52,041 nucleotides of DNA, from positions 1 to 52,041 of the IMG/VR virus record IMGVR_UViG_3300032360_000011; one strand, 5' to 3'. The DNA is from a virus. This document shows, piece after piece, positions 9,826-18,744 of the stretch. A program made the translations under genes and the position numbers. The first letter of the stretch is position 1. Each line of letters begins with the position of its first letter. The notes under the pieces were generated by a model that was not told the DNA's origin, ran no database searches, and saw only the letters and a list, made by a program, of their open reading frames with translations.

Positions 9826-10311
9826 TCATGTGAGATATGCGTATCCGGCAAAGGCTGCCGTGAAATCGACCTGAACTTGTGTGTCGCTTATGTATGATAC
9901 TTCACCCAGCACTACAGTGCCGGAGGTATCAACTACCGTAACTGATGGCCTTCCACCCAATGCGTGGGTGATCGCCCACTGAGTCGAAGCACTCCCCTGC
10001 GTAAAGATTTCCCGCTGTGTCGCGGTGAGTTCTATGTAGGTGCCGGGCCATGCTCCACTCGCCTTCGGCCCATATAAACGATTCGTACCGCTATCGATAT
10101 ACCAGTCGTTGTCAAGGCCGTCAGAGGCCGTGGGCGCTCCAGCCTCGTTGTGGAGCGTAAACCCTCCGGCACCCCCGGCAGAACTGCCGACCGTGGCAAC
10201 GAAGATGCTGTTCGGGTCGGTCGTGGAAATCGTGACCTGATTTTGCGGTTCAGCAATCGTGACCGTGTTGGGGCCGATCTCGGTGACTTGAACATAAACC
10301 GTTTCTGCCAT
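9826..10311 (-). CDS. small fibre-like virion protein
   Basis: 161 aa. A beta-rich N-terminus (VYVQVTEIGPNTVTIAEPQN) is followed by a short linker with a GLDNDWYIDSGTNRLYGPK motif that is common in phage fibres. The C-terminal domain contains WAITHALGGRPSVTVVDTSG. That end aligns by eye with the end of the 558-aa neighbour (HNLGTRDVAVQVYD). It may be a short appendage or a baseplate adaptor with the same terminal fold. The start overlaps the upstream stop as TAATG. Confidence 0.75.
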   Translation of the reverse strand: MAETVYVQVTEIGPNTVTIAEPQNQVTISTTDPNSIFVATVGSSAGGAGGFTLHNEAGAPTASDGLDNDWYIDSGTNRLYGPKASGAWPGTYIELTATQREIFTQGSASTQWAITHALGGRPSVTVVDTSGTVVLGEVSYISDTQVQVDFTAAFAGYAYLT

Positions 10312-10661
10312 TACCGGGTGACTTCCTTATCAAGCACAAACTCGCCCCTGAGTAAGCGTTCTATCGCTCCAGACGAATTGATCAGTTCTAAGTCGTACAC
10401 GCCTCCGAGGGTCAGGGCCGCAGTCTGGGTTGAGGAGAGGGACAACTGCATGATGCCGCCGGTTGCGCTGGTGATCGATATGCCGCCGTTGCTGGTGGAG
10501 AGTTCGATGATGACCGTGCTGTCTTCAATGTCTCGACGTACCTGCATCTTGGCTGTAAAGCCAGTCAGGTCGCGAACCGCTCCGGCGTTGTCCTTTACCG
10601 TGACGGTGCGAGTAAAGGTTGATCCCTGCTCGCAGTTGAAATTATGAACTCCGGCACTCAC
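10311..10661 (-). CDS. beta-sandwich virion protein, hypothetical
   Basis: 116 aa with a GTG start that overlaps the stop of the 36-aa ORF upstream as GTGA. It contains FNCEQGSTFTRTVTV and DLTGFTAKMQVRR, a pattern I associate with small immunoglobulin-like or BppU-N-like proteins of phage baseplates and appendages. The rest is strand-rich. Position between fibre and lysis genes supports a structural role. The exact family is not certain. Confidence 0.7.
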   Translation of the reverse strand: MSAGVHNFNCEQGSTFTRTVTVKDNAGAVRDLTGFTAKMQVRRDIEDSTVIIELSTSNGGISITSATGGIMQLSLSSTQTAALTLGGVYDLELINSSGAIERLLRGEFVLDKEVTR

Positions 10662-10768
10662 AATGTCACCACATCAAGAAAGATAGTTTGCAAGATTTGT
10701 ACCCTTGCCTTTGCGCGCCCGTAGGCGTTGCTACCAGTATACGACACGTCCACGAAGCCGTTATTCAT
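10658..10768 (-). CDS. very small coupled ORF (36 aa)
   Basis: The frame ATG at 10768 to TGA at 10658 codes for 36 residues starting MNNGFVDVSYTG. It fills a gap between two larger genes. Its ATG lies inside the end of the upstream gene (ATGAATAA overlap) with AAGGG about eight bases before it. Its TGA overlaps the downstream GTG start as GTGA. Junctions on both sides and the ribosome site make it likely to be translated. I see no known family. It could also act mainly to couple translation between its neighbours. Confidence 0.6.
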   Translation of the reverse strand: MNNGFVDVSYTGSNAYGRAKARVQILQTIFLDVVTL

Positions 10769-11030
10769 CTTCGTTCCCTTCGGGCGGCCCAAACTTGCCA
10801 AGATTCACAGAATCCTCGACCATCTGGTATCCGGCCTCGATCATGCCACGCAGATGCCAATACGGCGTGTTGTCACTAACCCCGATGAACAAATCCAACC
10901 CGGTGGAAGTCAACACCTCAGCAACCACGATGTAGTTGCCAATCACCACAGCATCAGGGTGACGCTCCGTTACGATCTGTGTCGCAAGGTCTTCGGCTGG
11001 GTCACTCGGTGGTTGCTCGTCGTTCTGCAT
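10761..11030 (-). CDS. hypothetical small acidic protein
   Basis: 89 aa, with acidic ends and a central VVIGNYIVVAEVLTSTGLDL beta segment followed by GVSDNTPYWHLRGMIEAG. The central pattern looks like one compact domain. I do not recognise the family with certainty. It overlaps the coiled-coil membrane protein gene upstream by 29 bases, in the same operon as the lysis candidates. Function unknown; not obviously structural. Confidence 0.7.
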   Translation of the reverse strand: MQNDEQPPSDPAEDLATQIVTERHPDAVVIGNYIVVAEVLTSTGLDLFIGVSDNTPYWHLRGMIEAGYQMVEDSVNLGKFGPPEGNEDE

Positions 11031-11307
11031 GCTTCAGCCTCTCCGTGAGGTTGTCGGTCAGTTGTTGATACTGTTCCATCTCGGTAACTATCTCATCCAA
11101 CAAGTTGCTAAGGCGTTCGTTCTCGCGTTGCAGGCGATCCACGACTTCGCCATAGGCATCGAAGATGACTTCGGTTTCAGTTGTGCGGTTCTCTTTCGAC
11201 TTGGCGCGCAAAGCAAACCAGCCGGTGATAACGGCGGCTGACATGGCCCCAATCGTCGGGAGAATAATGGTGAGTTCACTGCTCAATGCAACCGTTTCAT
11301 AACCCAT
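11002..11307 (-). CDS. single-span membrane protein with coiled coil, lysis candidate
   Basis: 101 aa. One membrane span is predicted by eye at about residues 10-32 (ELTIILPTIGAMSAAVITGW), then a basic stop-transfer stretch (RAKSKENR) and a long coiled coil with heptad Leu/Ile (DRLQRENERLSNLLDEIVTE). It directly follows the multi-span protein gene, overlapping it by 25 bases. Actinobacteriophage lysis cassettes often pair a multi-span holin with a one-span, coiled-coil partner; this pair fits that form. A spanin role is less likely if the host lacks an outer membrane, but cannot be excluded. Confidence 0.7.
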   Translation of the reverse strand: MGYETVALSSELTIILPTIGAMSAAVITGWFALRAKSKENRTTETEVIFDAYGEVVDRLQRENERLSNLLDEIVTEMEQYQQLTDNLTERLKHAERRATTE

Positions 11308-11657
11308 CGGGTGGTGGGAGAGGCTGCCGACAGCCCATCCACCGCGGCCAAACTAAACGCCAAAGCGGAGAACACTGCCGGATAGCCGTCTACCGCCAAA
11401 GAAACCCCCGTTGCCACCCACGCTGCGGACGCCCCCACGAACACGATACGGTCACACACTTGTTTCTTGATACATAATGCCACCACTGCTGCTATCGCAC
11501 AGGCAGCCGCCAAGCATGAAATCCCCACCATGCTCGGAATTTCTTGCCGTTGCACGAACCACGCCAACACACCCAACCGGGCCGCCAAACCGGACATCTG
11601 GAGTTTGAAGAAGGCGTTCTCCTCAGACCGTGCCACCGCATATCGGAACTCGGTCAT
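11283..11657 (-). CDS. multi-span membrane protein, holin candidate
   Basis: 124 aa when read from the ATG at 11657 (MTEFRYAVARSEEN), which overlaps the upstream fibre stop as TAATG. A longer frame to 11723 exists, but it lies inside the fibre gene and has no better start. Three to four hydrophobic segments are visible: around LAARLGVLAWFV, VGISCLAAACAIAAVVALCI, IVFVGASAAWVATGVSLAV and VFSALAFSLAAV. Size and topology fit a phage holin. The endolysin gene is downstream in the same direction but separated by about 2.9 kb of fibre and small genes. Confidence 0.65.
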   Translation of the reverse strand: MTEFRYAVARSEENAFFKLQMSGLAARLGVLAWFVQRQEIPSMVGISCLAAACAIAAVVALCIKKQVCDRIVFVGASAAWVATGVSLAVDGYPAVFSALAFSLAAVDGLSAASPTTRWVMKRLH

Positions 11658-13942
11658 TACGCCTCCAAGGCGACAAGTCTTGTCCGAATGTCTTGAATGG
11701 CAAGCGTCAACAGCGACATCCACCCCGTCTTGTTGACACCACTAACTCCGTCTGGTCCCTGCGTCGTAAGCAAAGACGAGACAGCATCTACGTCTTCTGC
11801 AATCAAACCAATTTCGTCACGATCCGGAGTGGTCTTACGGTTATATTTCAGAACAGGAAGATCATCCACCAAATCTGCCGCAAAGTCCCCAAGGCTGGCA
11901 GTTTCATTTTCCTTATCTGCCCTATTTGAGTTGTTGCGCAGCAGCACCCAAGTGCTAAATTCCGTCCAGTACCACCATTCGGCGTCGTTGCCTGTCCCCG
12001 TCGTTGGGCTGTGGTGAGCGAAGTTGCCGGACCCGGCGTCGATCCAAATGTTTCCTGCCCCAAGAATGTTTCCCGTAACATCAATCTGCCCAGAGACCGT
12101 AAGGTCATCGCCAACGGTGACATCGTCAGTAGTAGTAAGATCATCAACAGTCAATATACCCGTGACCGTCGCACCCGTGTTTGTCGTCGCCAACTTGACG
12201 CTATCGGCGTAGTAGAGGCTGGTAGCGCCACCATGGATCGTCTTGAAGGCGCTGTGATTGCCAGAGGTCTTGATGTAGGCGGTTCCACTGGCGAACTGGA
12301 GATTCGTGCCGACCGAGATAATCCCAGAGGAAGACAATGTGTTGAGATACGGATTGTACAACAGCCCAGCATCTGCCTTAGGCGCTCGTGCGGTGTCGTC
12401 CAGACCATCCACATAAACGAGATACCTTGAAATGTTCGCCGCATCTGTCCCTACCTGAACCGTGGTTGCAGGAACAGCGTCGCCTAGAACATGTGTGTGG
12501 TCGTCAGCCGCATACGGATGCGAATGCGAGTCCTCCTTGTCATCCAACGCGTCCGACAACCCATCGATATTGGTAATGGTGTGGTTGTGGCTGTCGTCTG
12601 CAATCGTCAAAACTATGTCATTGACGTGCGCATCGCCGTTGATGGTGAAGGAGCCTGTAACGTCGCCGCCGAGGAACGTCACCGTGCGGGCAGTAGTCCA
12701 CTTATACGCCTTGCCAATCGTCTGCATGGCCTTGGCGGTGGGGAACATGGTCTCGCTGTTAGCCCACGTTTCACTACTCAACAACTTCGCGTCGGCATGA
12801 AACTCGGTAAGGGTCAAGCCCTGCACAGCCAAAGTCCCAGTGCTCGTGATGGCACTTCCGTTTCCCAAGCCCGTCCCCGGCGAGATGCTTGTGACCGTAC
12901 CCTGCTCAGCCAGATCGGCGATCGACGACGCCGTTACCTTCTTTGTAGTATTGTCTGTAACGTCTTGGATGGCAACCATGTCACCTGCGGCAACTGTGAC
13001 AGTAGTCAAACCGGGGACATTCATAGCCAACGACGGTGCCGACGCCGTCGAACTGTCGACCGCTATCCCAGCCCCCGCGGCGACACTCGTCACGGGGGTG
13101 AAATTCAACTTGCCCGTAGCGATCGTAGCGTTCGCGATCTTCGCGTTTGTTACCTGAACGTTGCCGATCTTATTCGTCGTCACCGCACCAGCAGCCAAGT
13201 GGTCCGGATCGATCGCTCCATCAACAATCTCTGCTGAATCAACCGAATCATCTGCCATCTTCGCCAACGTCACCTGACTGTCAGCGATCTTCGCTGTCGT
13301 CACCGCCGCATCGACAATCTCCACCGTGTCGATTGCGTTGTCTGCCATCTTGGCGTTCGTTACCTGACTGGCCGCAATCTTCGCCGTTGTCACCGCATTG
13401 GTCGCCAAATGGCCCGGATCGATAGCCCCAGCAACAATCTCCGCCGAATCAACCGAATTGTCTGCCATCTTCGCCAACGTCACCTGATTGTCAGCAATCG
13501 CGGCAGTCGTCACCGAATTCGTACCCACCGTATGAACATGGTCCGACCGGGCCAACGACGTAGCCGACCCCTCCGCAGCCGCCGTACCCGTCGCCCCCGG
13601 TGTCGCAAACCCCGGCATAGCGTGAACGTGATCTGACCGAGCCGACAACGCCGAACTTCCCGCCGCCACCACAGCGTCGCCCGCTAGAGACGCCGGGGCA
13701 CCAAACTGGACAGCCGGAAACCATGCCGTACCATCACAATACGACAACGTGTCCGTATCCGTCTCGAAGAAAAAGAACCCCTTATACGCGACAGCAGCAG
13801 TCGGAAGAGTCGTCCCCTGCTCAAACCCGGCCGCCTTCGCCTCAAGAGCCGTGTGACTTTCATGCATCTGAAGTCGAGCAAACGGATCAGCGCCCGAAGT
13901 CCACGTTGTTACGCCTAAGCGTGCGGTTGTTGAAACAGCCAT
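11657..13942 (-). CDS. tail fibre with internal 70-aa repeats and S74-like chaperone end
   Basis: 761 aa. The N-terminal domain (about 1-100) contains FFFFETDTDTLSYCDGTAW, a fibre-adaptor pattern. Residues about 145-275 consist of imperfect repeats built on AKIADSQVTLAKMADDSV and SAEIVDGAIDPDHLA, with a larger unit of 70 residues (210 bases). A beta shaft follows. The last 100 residues resemble the S74 chaperone: Ser672 and Lys677 in SNRADKEN with the five-residue dyad spacing, then DEIGLIAEDVDAV and a C-terminal helix. Self-cleavage is expected if both residues work. The start is 69 bases after the tail protein I-like gene. Confidence 0.9.
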   Translation of the reverse strand: MAVSTTARLGVTTWTSGADPFARLQMHESHTALEAKAAGFEQGTTLPTAAVAYKGFFFFETDTDTLSYCDGTAWFPAVQFGAPASLAGDAVVAAGSSALSARSDHVHAMPGFATPGATGTAAAEGSATSLARSDHVHTVGTNSVTTAAIADNQVTLAKMADNSVDSAEIVAGAIDPGHLATNAVTTAKIAASQVTNAKMADNAIDTVEIVDAAVTTAKIADSQVTLAKMADDSVDSAEIVDGAIDPDHLAAGAVTTNKIGNVQVTNAKIANATIATGKLNFTPVTSVAAGAGIAVDSSTASAPSLAMNVPGLTTVTVAAGDMVAIQDVTDNTTKKVTASSIADLAEQGTVTSISPGTGLGNGSAITSTGTLAVQGLTLTEFHADAKLLSSETWANSETMFPTAKAMQTIGKAYKWTTARTVTFLGGDVTGSFTINGDAHVNDIVLTIADDSHNHTITNIDGLSDALDDKEDSHSHPYAADDHTHVLGDAVPATTVQVGTDAANISRYLVYVDGLDDTARAPKADAGLLYNPYLNTLSSSGIISVGTNLQFASGTAYIKTSGNHSAFKTIHGGATSLYYADSVKLATTNTGATVTGILTVDDLTTTDDVTVGDDLTVSGQIDVTGNILGAGNIWIDAGSGNFAHHSPTTGTGNDAEWWYWTEFSTWVLLRNNSNRADKENETASLGDFAADLVDDLPVLKYNRKTTPDRDEIGLIAEDVDAVSSLLTTQGPDGVSGVNKTGWMSLLTLAIQDIRTRLVALEA
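13204..13505 (-). repeat. imperfect 210-base coding repeat within a fibre gene
   Basis: Two copies of a segment that encodes DPxHLA, AEIVxGAID, MADxSVDS and AKMADN-type motifs occur 210 bases apart (for example CCGGATCGAT at 13204 and 13414). The units are degenerate and in frame, so they are protein repeats and not a CRISPR array. They probably form a repetitive shaft whose length can change by recombination. Confidence 0.75.
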
Positions 13943-14011
13943 ATTTGCCCCAAGAGTCGATGGTACACAGACATTCTACATGACCCCCGATTCTGGCCCA
14001 AACAACTGTGG

Positions 14012-17000
14012 CTACGACGACAATTCATTCGTCAAAACCGTCACCTCAGCGACCGACAATGCCCGGTCGTACACAGACAAGTGCGAAACCTGAAGACCAT
14101 GCTGCGCCGCCGACTGGGTCAGCGGCGCAGCGTCATACGAACCCGTCCACAACGCAGCCTCGTTCAACGTCGTATCCGCCGCCGTCACCGACTCCGTCCC
14201 ATTGATGTACAAACGAAGCAACCCATTGACGACATCCCGAACCGCCACCGCCGTATTCCAATCCCGAATATCGGACGCATTCTCATCCCAATTGACCGAC
14301 ACCGTCACCGTAGGCGAAGCCGCCGCCGACGCAGCATTCGTCACCGAAAAACGCAAATCATCCGTGTAGAACGCCAACCACATATTCGGATGATAAAACA
14401 TCATGTTGTGATCCCCGCCCGCCGACGTAGTCGTATCGTTGGTGTGCCGCCGCCACCGCAACACCAACGACATCGGCTGATGATTCCCAATCTCAATATT
14501 GGGCAACGCATACCCGGCACCGCCATAAGTCGTCTGCACGCACGCATCATCGATGACACTCGAAAATTCGTAACTGGCGTCCTCTACCCAAGTCCGGGTC
14601 AACGTCCAAGTCTTCGAATACGTATCCGCCCCAACCACACTCGTAGCCGTGTTCGTAGACGGACTGGCGAACGTGCTCCCCACCCATTTGGCGATCTCGC
14701 TGCTACCCACGCTGATCGACTCGATCAACTTGCCGCCGTAAGTCGCAGCACCCCACGTAATGCTCGTTGCCGATGACGCTGTGCCTGTAGCCGTTGTTGC
14801 ATCCGTGTAGGTGACTGTCCATGCGTGGTTGCCGGACGACAGACCCGACACGGTGATGTCGTCTCCGGTGCCGCTGCCGGGGGGTTTGCCGAGGTACAGA
14901 TAGTCGGTTCCTGTGTGAGGCAATCCGACCCAGACACCAGTGTCGAGGCTTTTCGTTATAGCAGTAACGTCGTAGCCGTCGCCGGATTCCTGCCATGCGG
15001 TAGTGATCCCGTCGGACAGTTGACTGTCGGTGAGTAGGTCAACGTCGACTTTCTTGCTGCTTCCAAAGGAAAGAGTTGTCGACGGTTGGGCAATGGCGGC
15101 ATCGCATACGATCGCCCGGTGAAGAACAATGCCGGTTTCTTCATGGACAACGATACCGAGGGCAATGTCGGTCGAAGCCTCAAGGATGTTTCCAGACACG
15201 GTAAGGGCACTGGCGGTCACCAAATAGTCGTCCCAATCTTCGTACAGGGAGGGGGCTACCCACATGTTCATCGAAGTGCCAACCTGCTGCACCCTGATCC
15301 AACGTGGCCCAGCGATTCCGTCGTTGTAGGACGACCCGTGGATTGAGGCGTTGAAGGCGTCCGAAGTAACCGTGGTCGGAGTTGCCCCATATGAGTAGAA
15401 GATCGCTCCCGATCCGTTGATACCAATCTGCCGAAAGGTGCCACCAGTTCCCTGTTCCAACAAGACGATGTTTTGGCTGGCTTTGATTTTGATGTCCGAA
15501 ACGAGAAAGAATATGTCGGCAGTCGACATGGCGGCCCCGGTGTAATCCATATTCAAATACCCCGTGAAGGTGCCGGAAGCAGTGTTGTTGCAGGCAGCAT
15601 TGCCGGGGTAGAAAGCATGCCCGTCGAAGTAGCGTGACTTGGCGATGATGCCGAACGGGGAAACCTTCTCGTTCGCTATGGAACGTTTCGCCAAAGTCAA
15701 ATGGCGGCCGGAGCCGTTGGCGTCAGGAATAACTGGCGGACTCGTATCACCGAAACGGAACGAGGCGCTGTCGTTCGCAGCCAAGCCATCCACATGGCCT
15801 TCAAAGTCGTAACGAACCAGAGCAGAATCTGCGTAGGAACTGGAAGCAAAAGCGGTTGTGCCTGCGGGCATCATGGATGTTGCCACCTCGGCAAGCCGAG
15901 TGCCGCCGGGGTCTGGATCAGAAATCGGTTCGCTGGACACCATCACCAAGGCGTTGCTTTCCCGATGATGCTTGCGGGTATGAATCGGATCTGTGGAAGC
16001 CGTCGCCGAGTTGATCACCGTTCGGAACATGTTCTGCACCGTGTCCGGCCGTCCGGCGTGAAGGCCGTTGAATCCGTACAGCACCTGCTTGCGATGCTGG
16101 GCAGTGATCCCAAACCATGCTGCACCAAACGCCTCCAACTTGCCCCATGTCGTATCGGCTCCGCTTCCGCCAGATACAACGCTTTCTTCCCATTCGGTCC
16201 ATGAGGCATACGCGGTGTTTGTGTCGATGTCGTAGATTGCTTGCCATGGGGTGATGTCAGAAGCAACAGTTTCGAGTTCGACGCCGACGAGTGGGGCGAG
16301 CCAAAGCAGCATCGCTGCCGGGCAGGTGTCTGGGTCGGTTAGCGCCGACTTGGATTCGATTCCGGTTGATGAATCCGTGGCACGCGTGTAGAAGTAGGAC
16401 ATTAGGTCTGTGTGAATATCTGAGGCTGTGTATGCACCGGCAGTAATGAACCGCCGCAGCGGAAAATCCAACGCAGCCAACGTATCCGATGCGTACCGTT
16501 CGTCCTCAGCCCGGACACAATCCGCAAGAGTAGAGAACACCGACTGAGCAAATATCGAAGAAAACGCTACATCACCATCAAAAAACGCGGCGTCGTGAAC
16601 TAAGAACTCTTGCCCAGCAGTTGTGCTCGTGAACCGAATGAACATCTTTGCCGCATACGCTCCAGACGGCACCCAATGTATTTTTCCATTCGGTACTGAA
16701 TAAGCAGGGGTTGTGCCGTTGCTGAACACGGCAGCGGTATGCACGAACGCGATTTCCCCATCTCCCGAATGTGTTACTGCCCGAATGCGTTTCGCTTCTG
16801 TTGTCGCCCCGTCATACGCCACCCAAGCATCAGACACGTATTCCAAACCTTCGGGAGTAACTGATGCCGAGGCGTCCGTGGCGGTGTACCAGTAGATGCC
16901 AATCTCGACCGTTGCCGACGTTGTGGCTTTCGGCAACCCGAAGTTGGAAGCAAACAGATAAGTCTTGGCTGAATCGACCTCGAATGCGTCGGACACGATT

Positions 17001-17182
17001 TCAACGTCACCGTTGGCAGACGAAGTGATCTTCAGGGCGTTGGCTCTAATTCCAGAACCGTAGGTGGTTTCGTACAGTGACCTCTGATTTCCAACAACCA
17101 AAGCGCCGTTCGTGGCAGTCCAGCCGGTGGTTGTGGAATCGTCCTGCGTGGTGCTTGGCAGCAGGTTGGTGGCGTGGGCCAT
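14012..17182 (-). CDS. baseplate tail protein I fused to lectin-like domains
   Basis: 1056 aa. Residues about 1-210 are a beta-sandwich, possibly carbohydrate-binding (NLLPSTTQDDSTTTGWTATN). About 215-410 resemble phage tail protein I (P2 gpI type): ADCVRAEDERYASDTL, FPLRRFITAGAY and AAMLLWLAPLVGVELE, plus a Trp-rich QHRKQVLYGFNGLHAGRPDT stretch. Two concanavalin A/LamG-like segments follow, one around 440-690 (VRYDFEGHVDG, SGRHLTL, RYFDG) and one at the end (LRLYINGTES, VSHLSVYDRALSVAEV). Tail protein I normally follows baseplate J, as it does here, and links fibres to the baseplate. In P2 it is about 180 aa, so this is a large fusion that may itself be an adhesin. Confidence 0.8.
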   Translation of the reverse strand: MAHATNLLPSTTQDDSTTTGWTATNGALVVGNQRSLYETTYGSGIRANALKITSSANGDVEIVSDAFEVDSAKTYLFASNFGLPKATTSATVEIGIYWYTATDASASVTPEGLEYVSDAWVAYDGATTEAKRIRAVTHSGDGEIAFVHTAAVFSNGTTPAYSVPNGKIHWVPSGAYAAKMFIRFTSTTAGQEFLVHDAAFFDGDVAFSSIFAQSVFSTLADCVRAEDERYASDTLAALDFPLRRFITAGAYTASDIHTDLMSYFYTRATDSSTGIESKSALTDPDTCPAAMLLWLAPLVGVELETVASDITPWQAIYDIDTNTAYASWTEWEESVVSGGSGADTTWGKLEAFGAAWFGITAQHRKQVLYGFNGLHAGRPDTVQNMFRTVINSATASTDPIHTRKHHRESNALVMVSSEPISDPDPGGTRLAEVATSMMPAGTTAFASSSYADSALVRYDFEGHVDGLAANDSASFRFGDTSPPVIPDANGSGRHLTLAKRSIANEKVSPFGIIAKSRYFDGHAFYPGNAACNNTASGTFTGYLNMDYTGAAMSTADIFFLVSDIKIKASQNIVLLEQGTGGTFRQIGINGSGAIFYSYGATPTTVTSDAFNASIHGSSYNDGIAGPRWIRVQQVGTSMNMWVAPSLYEDWDDYLVTASALTVSGNILEASTDIALGIVVHEETGIVLHRAIVCDAAIAQPSTTLSFGSSKKVDVDLLTDSQLSDGITTAWQESGDGYDVTAITKSLDTGVWVGLPHTGTDYLYLGKPPGSGTGDDITVSGLSSGNHAWTVTYTDATTATGTASSATSITWGAATYGGKLIESISVGSSEIAKWVGSTFASPSTNTATSVVGADTYSKTWTLTRTWVEDASYEFSSVIDDACVQTTYGGAGYALPNIEIGNHQPMSLVLRWRRHTNDTTTSAGGDHNMMFYHPNMWLAFYTDDLRFSVTNAASAAASPTVTVSVNWDENASDIRDWNTAVAVRDVVNGLLRLYINGTESVTAADTTLNEAALWTGSYDAAPLTQSAAQHGLQVSHLSVYDRALSVAEVTVLTNELSS

Positions 17183-17191
17183 TTCAGCCCC

Positions 17192-18382
17192 CTACGTAAC
17201 CGTGATGACGTGTGTGCCCGGCACGGTCAAAGTACCCAGATTGGTTAGCGTCACATCGCCGGACACGGTGGCGTTTCCTGTCGCAGCGAGACTGACAGAG
17301 GTCACATAGTCGACGCCGTCGACCTGATCCAACAGGGAAATGATTTCGTTGACCCGAACGGATTGGCTCCATGCCCACTTGTCAGGATCAAGATAGTTGT
17401 CCAACGCAGCAGTGACGCTCGTCATAACTGTCGAAGATGCGTAAGACGCTATCTTTGCGACAGTTGCCGTGACCGTGATTGTGGAGATTTCAGCGTTGAT
17501 GACCTCTGCCTTCAGCCCGGCGGGGGTGCGATCTTCGAGGTCGGTGTCGATCGTCGCGATGGCGGCGCTGGAAAGCGGTAAATCGGTAGCAGCGTTGCTG
17601 AAGCCATTGATGTTTTCAGACGCCACCACCACCAACACGTAACCTTCGTGTGTCGTATAGGTGCTGCTGGTGGTGTCCCTATCTCTGGTACGGCGCTTGT
17701 CATGCGCCTTGCACCTGTAGGCGGCACCGTAGTTTGCGAGAACATGAGTTTCCATTTGTGCAGTTGTGGTCAGCGCCGACGAATACGACTGAAGGAGATT
17801 GGTTGCACGAGCAAAATACGTTGCGTCTGTTTCTGCCGCTGCCCCGTTTGCTGGCTTGGAGGCAAACACAGTGGACGATACGTAGGGGGCGGTCGTGAGG
17901 ATTTGCAGCGAATCGCCGTTGGATGGCGAGTTGAAGGCGGTGCCGACACCATCGGCAGTGACAGCCCCCGTGGCCGTAGAGGAGCCGTTGGCGATGGTGA
18001 GGTCGGCGTCGAGTGCGTACACGTAGGCCGACCCGCCGGAGGCAAAGTTGGCAAACTTCGTACCTATAGCGATCGTGTATCCGGCTGTGTCTTTGGCAGT
18101 GACGGTGATTGTGGCGGTGGCTTTGACGCCGTTGCTGCGTGTTACCCCAAACAGTTTGAGAAGGGTTTCGACCGTTGCGCCGGGTAGCCGGTTGGCGGCG
18201 GCGACAAGTTTCGCTGTCTGATATGCCATGGCTTCGAGAAGCATGACTTCGGTCTGTCCGGCTTCGGGCACATACTCGGGAATTACCAACTTGGCCGCGG
18301 CTATGGACTCGTTGAGAATCGATGTGGTCGTTTTGTCGTAGATGGTCAAATCTACGTATGAACTCCAGTCGGGGGATACCAT
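17192..18382 (-). CDS. baseplate J-like wedge protein
   Basis: 396 aa, close to the usual length of the baseplate J family (P2 gpJ, Mu gp47, T4 gp6-like). Visible signs are EYVPEAGQTEVMLLEAMAYQ and AANRLPGATVETLLKLFGV in the N-terminal helical part, the TIAIGTKFA beta segment, the ETDATYFARATNLLQSYSSA loop, and the C-terminal DGVDYVTSVSLA end. It forms the wedges of the baseplate together with the gp25-like protein encoded just upstream and the tail protein I-like protein encoded just downstream. Confidence 0.92.
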   Translation of the reverse strand: MVSPDWSSYVDLTIYDKTTTSILNESIAAAKLVIPEYVPEAGQTEVMLLEAMAYQTAKLVAAANRLPGATVETLLKLFGVTRSNGVKATATITVTAKDTAGYTIAIGTKFANFASGGSAYVYALDADLTIANGSSTATGAVTADGVGTAFNSPSNGDSLQILTTAPYVSSTVFASKPANGAAAETDATYFARATNLLQSYSSALTTTAQMETHVLANYGAAYRCKAHDKRRTRDRDTTSSTYTTHEGYVLVVVASENINGFSNAATDLPLSSAAIATIDTDLEDRTPAGLKAEVINAEISTITVTATVAKIASYASSTVMTSVTAALDNYLDPDKWAWSQSVRVNEIISLLDQVDGVDYVTSVSLAATGNATVSGDVTLTNLGTLTVPGTHVITVT

Positions 18383-18392
18383 GGTTGCTCCG

Positions 18393-18689
18393 TTAGACGA
18401 ACGACACGTTTACTTCAGTAACCGCGTTGCCGGATGTGGTTACTTCGATCTGGTCGAGTTTGATGTTGTTGTAGAAGTGGGCGAATCCGCTTGAGAATGC
18501 GTTGGCGTCGAACTTGTCGAAGGTGGGGTCGTCGATGCCAAACTGGGGCATGACTCTGCGTTCAGTCTTGTTGGTGCGTAGAAACACGGCTATTTGTTGC
18601 GCCTTGTATTCGTCTGACCCGTATTCGACCAGTTTCATTCTGCCATACCGGGTTGGGTCGGGTTGGAAGGGAAAGGATAGTACGTCCAT
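18393..18689 (-). CDS. baseplate wedge protein, gp25/lysozyme W-like
   Basis: 98 aa. The TNKTERRVMPQFGIDDPTFD segment matches the conserved core of gp25-like baseplate wedge proteins (usually R-x-x-x-P-x-F-G). Length and position immediately before baseplate J are typical. The name lysozyme in this family is historical; no catalytic site is implied. A GAGGTGA ribosome site precedes the ATG. Confidence 0.9.
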   Translation of the reverse strand: MDVLSFPFQPDPTRYGRMKLVEYGSDEYKAQQIAVFLRTNKTERRVMPQFGIDDPTFDKFDANAFSSGFAHFYNNIKLDQIEVTTSGNAVTEVNVSFV

Positions 18690-18744
18690 TATTTCACCTC
18701 GTTAGACAACACTCGATTATCCCATACTGCGTTTGCTGATCGTC

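Noticed and set aside
13183-13510. Regular repeats that look like a CRISPR array at first sight
   Set aside because: The units are in frame, degenerate in wobble positions, and encode a repeated fibre shaft; there are no equal-length unique spacers and no cas genes.
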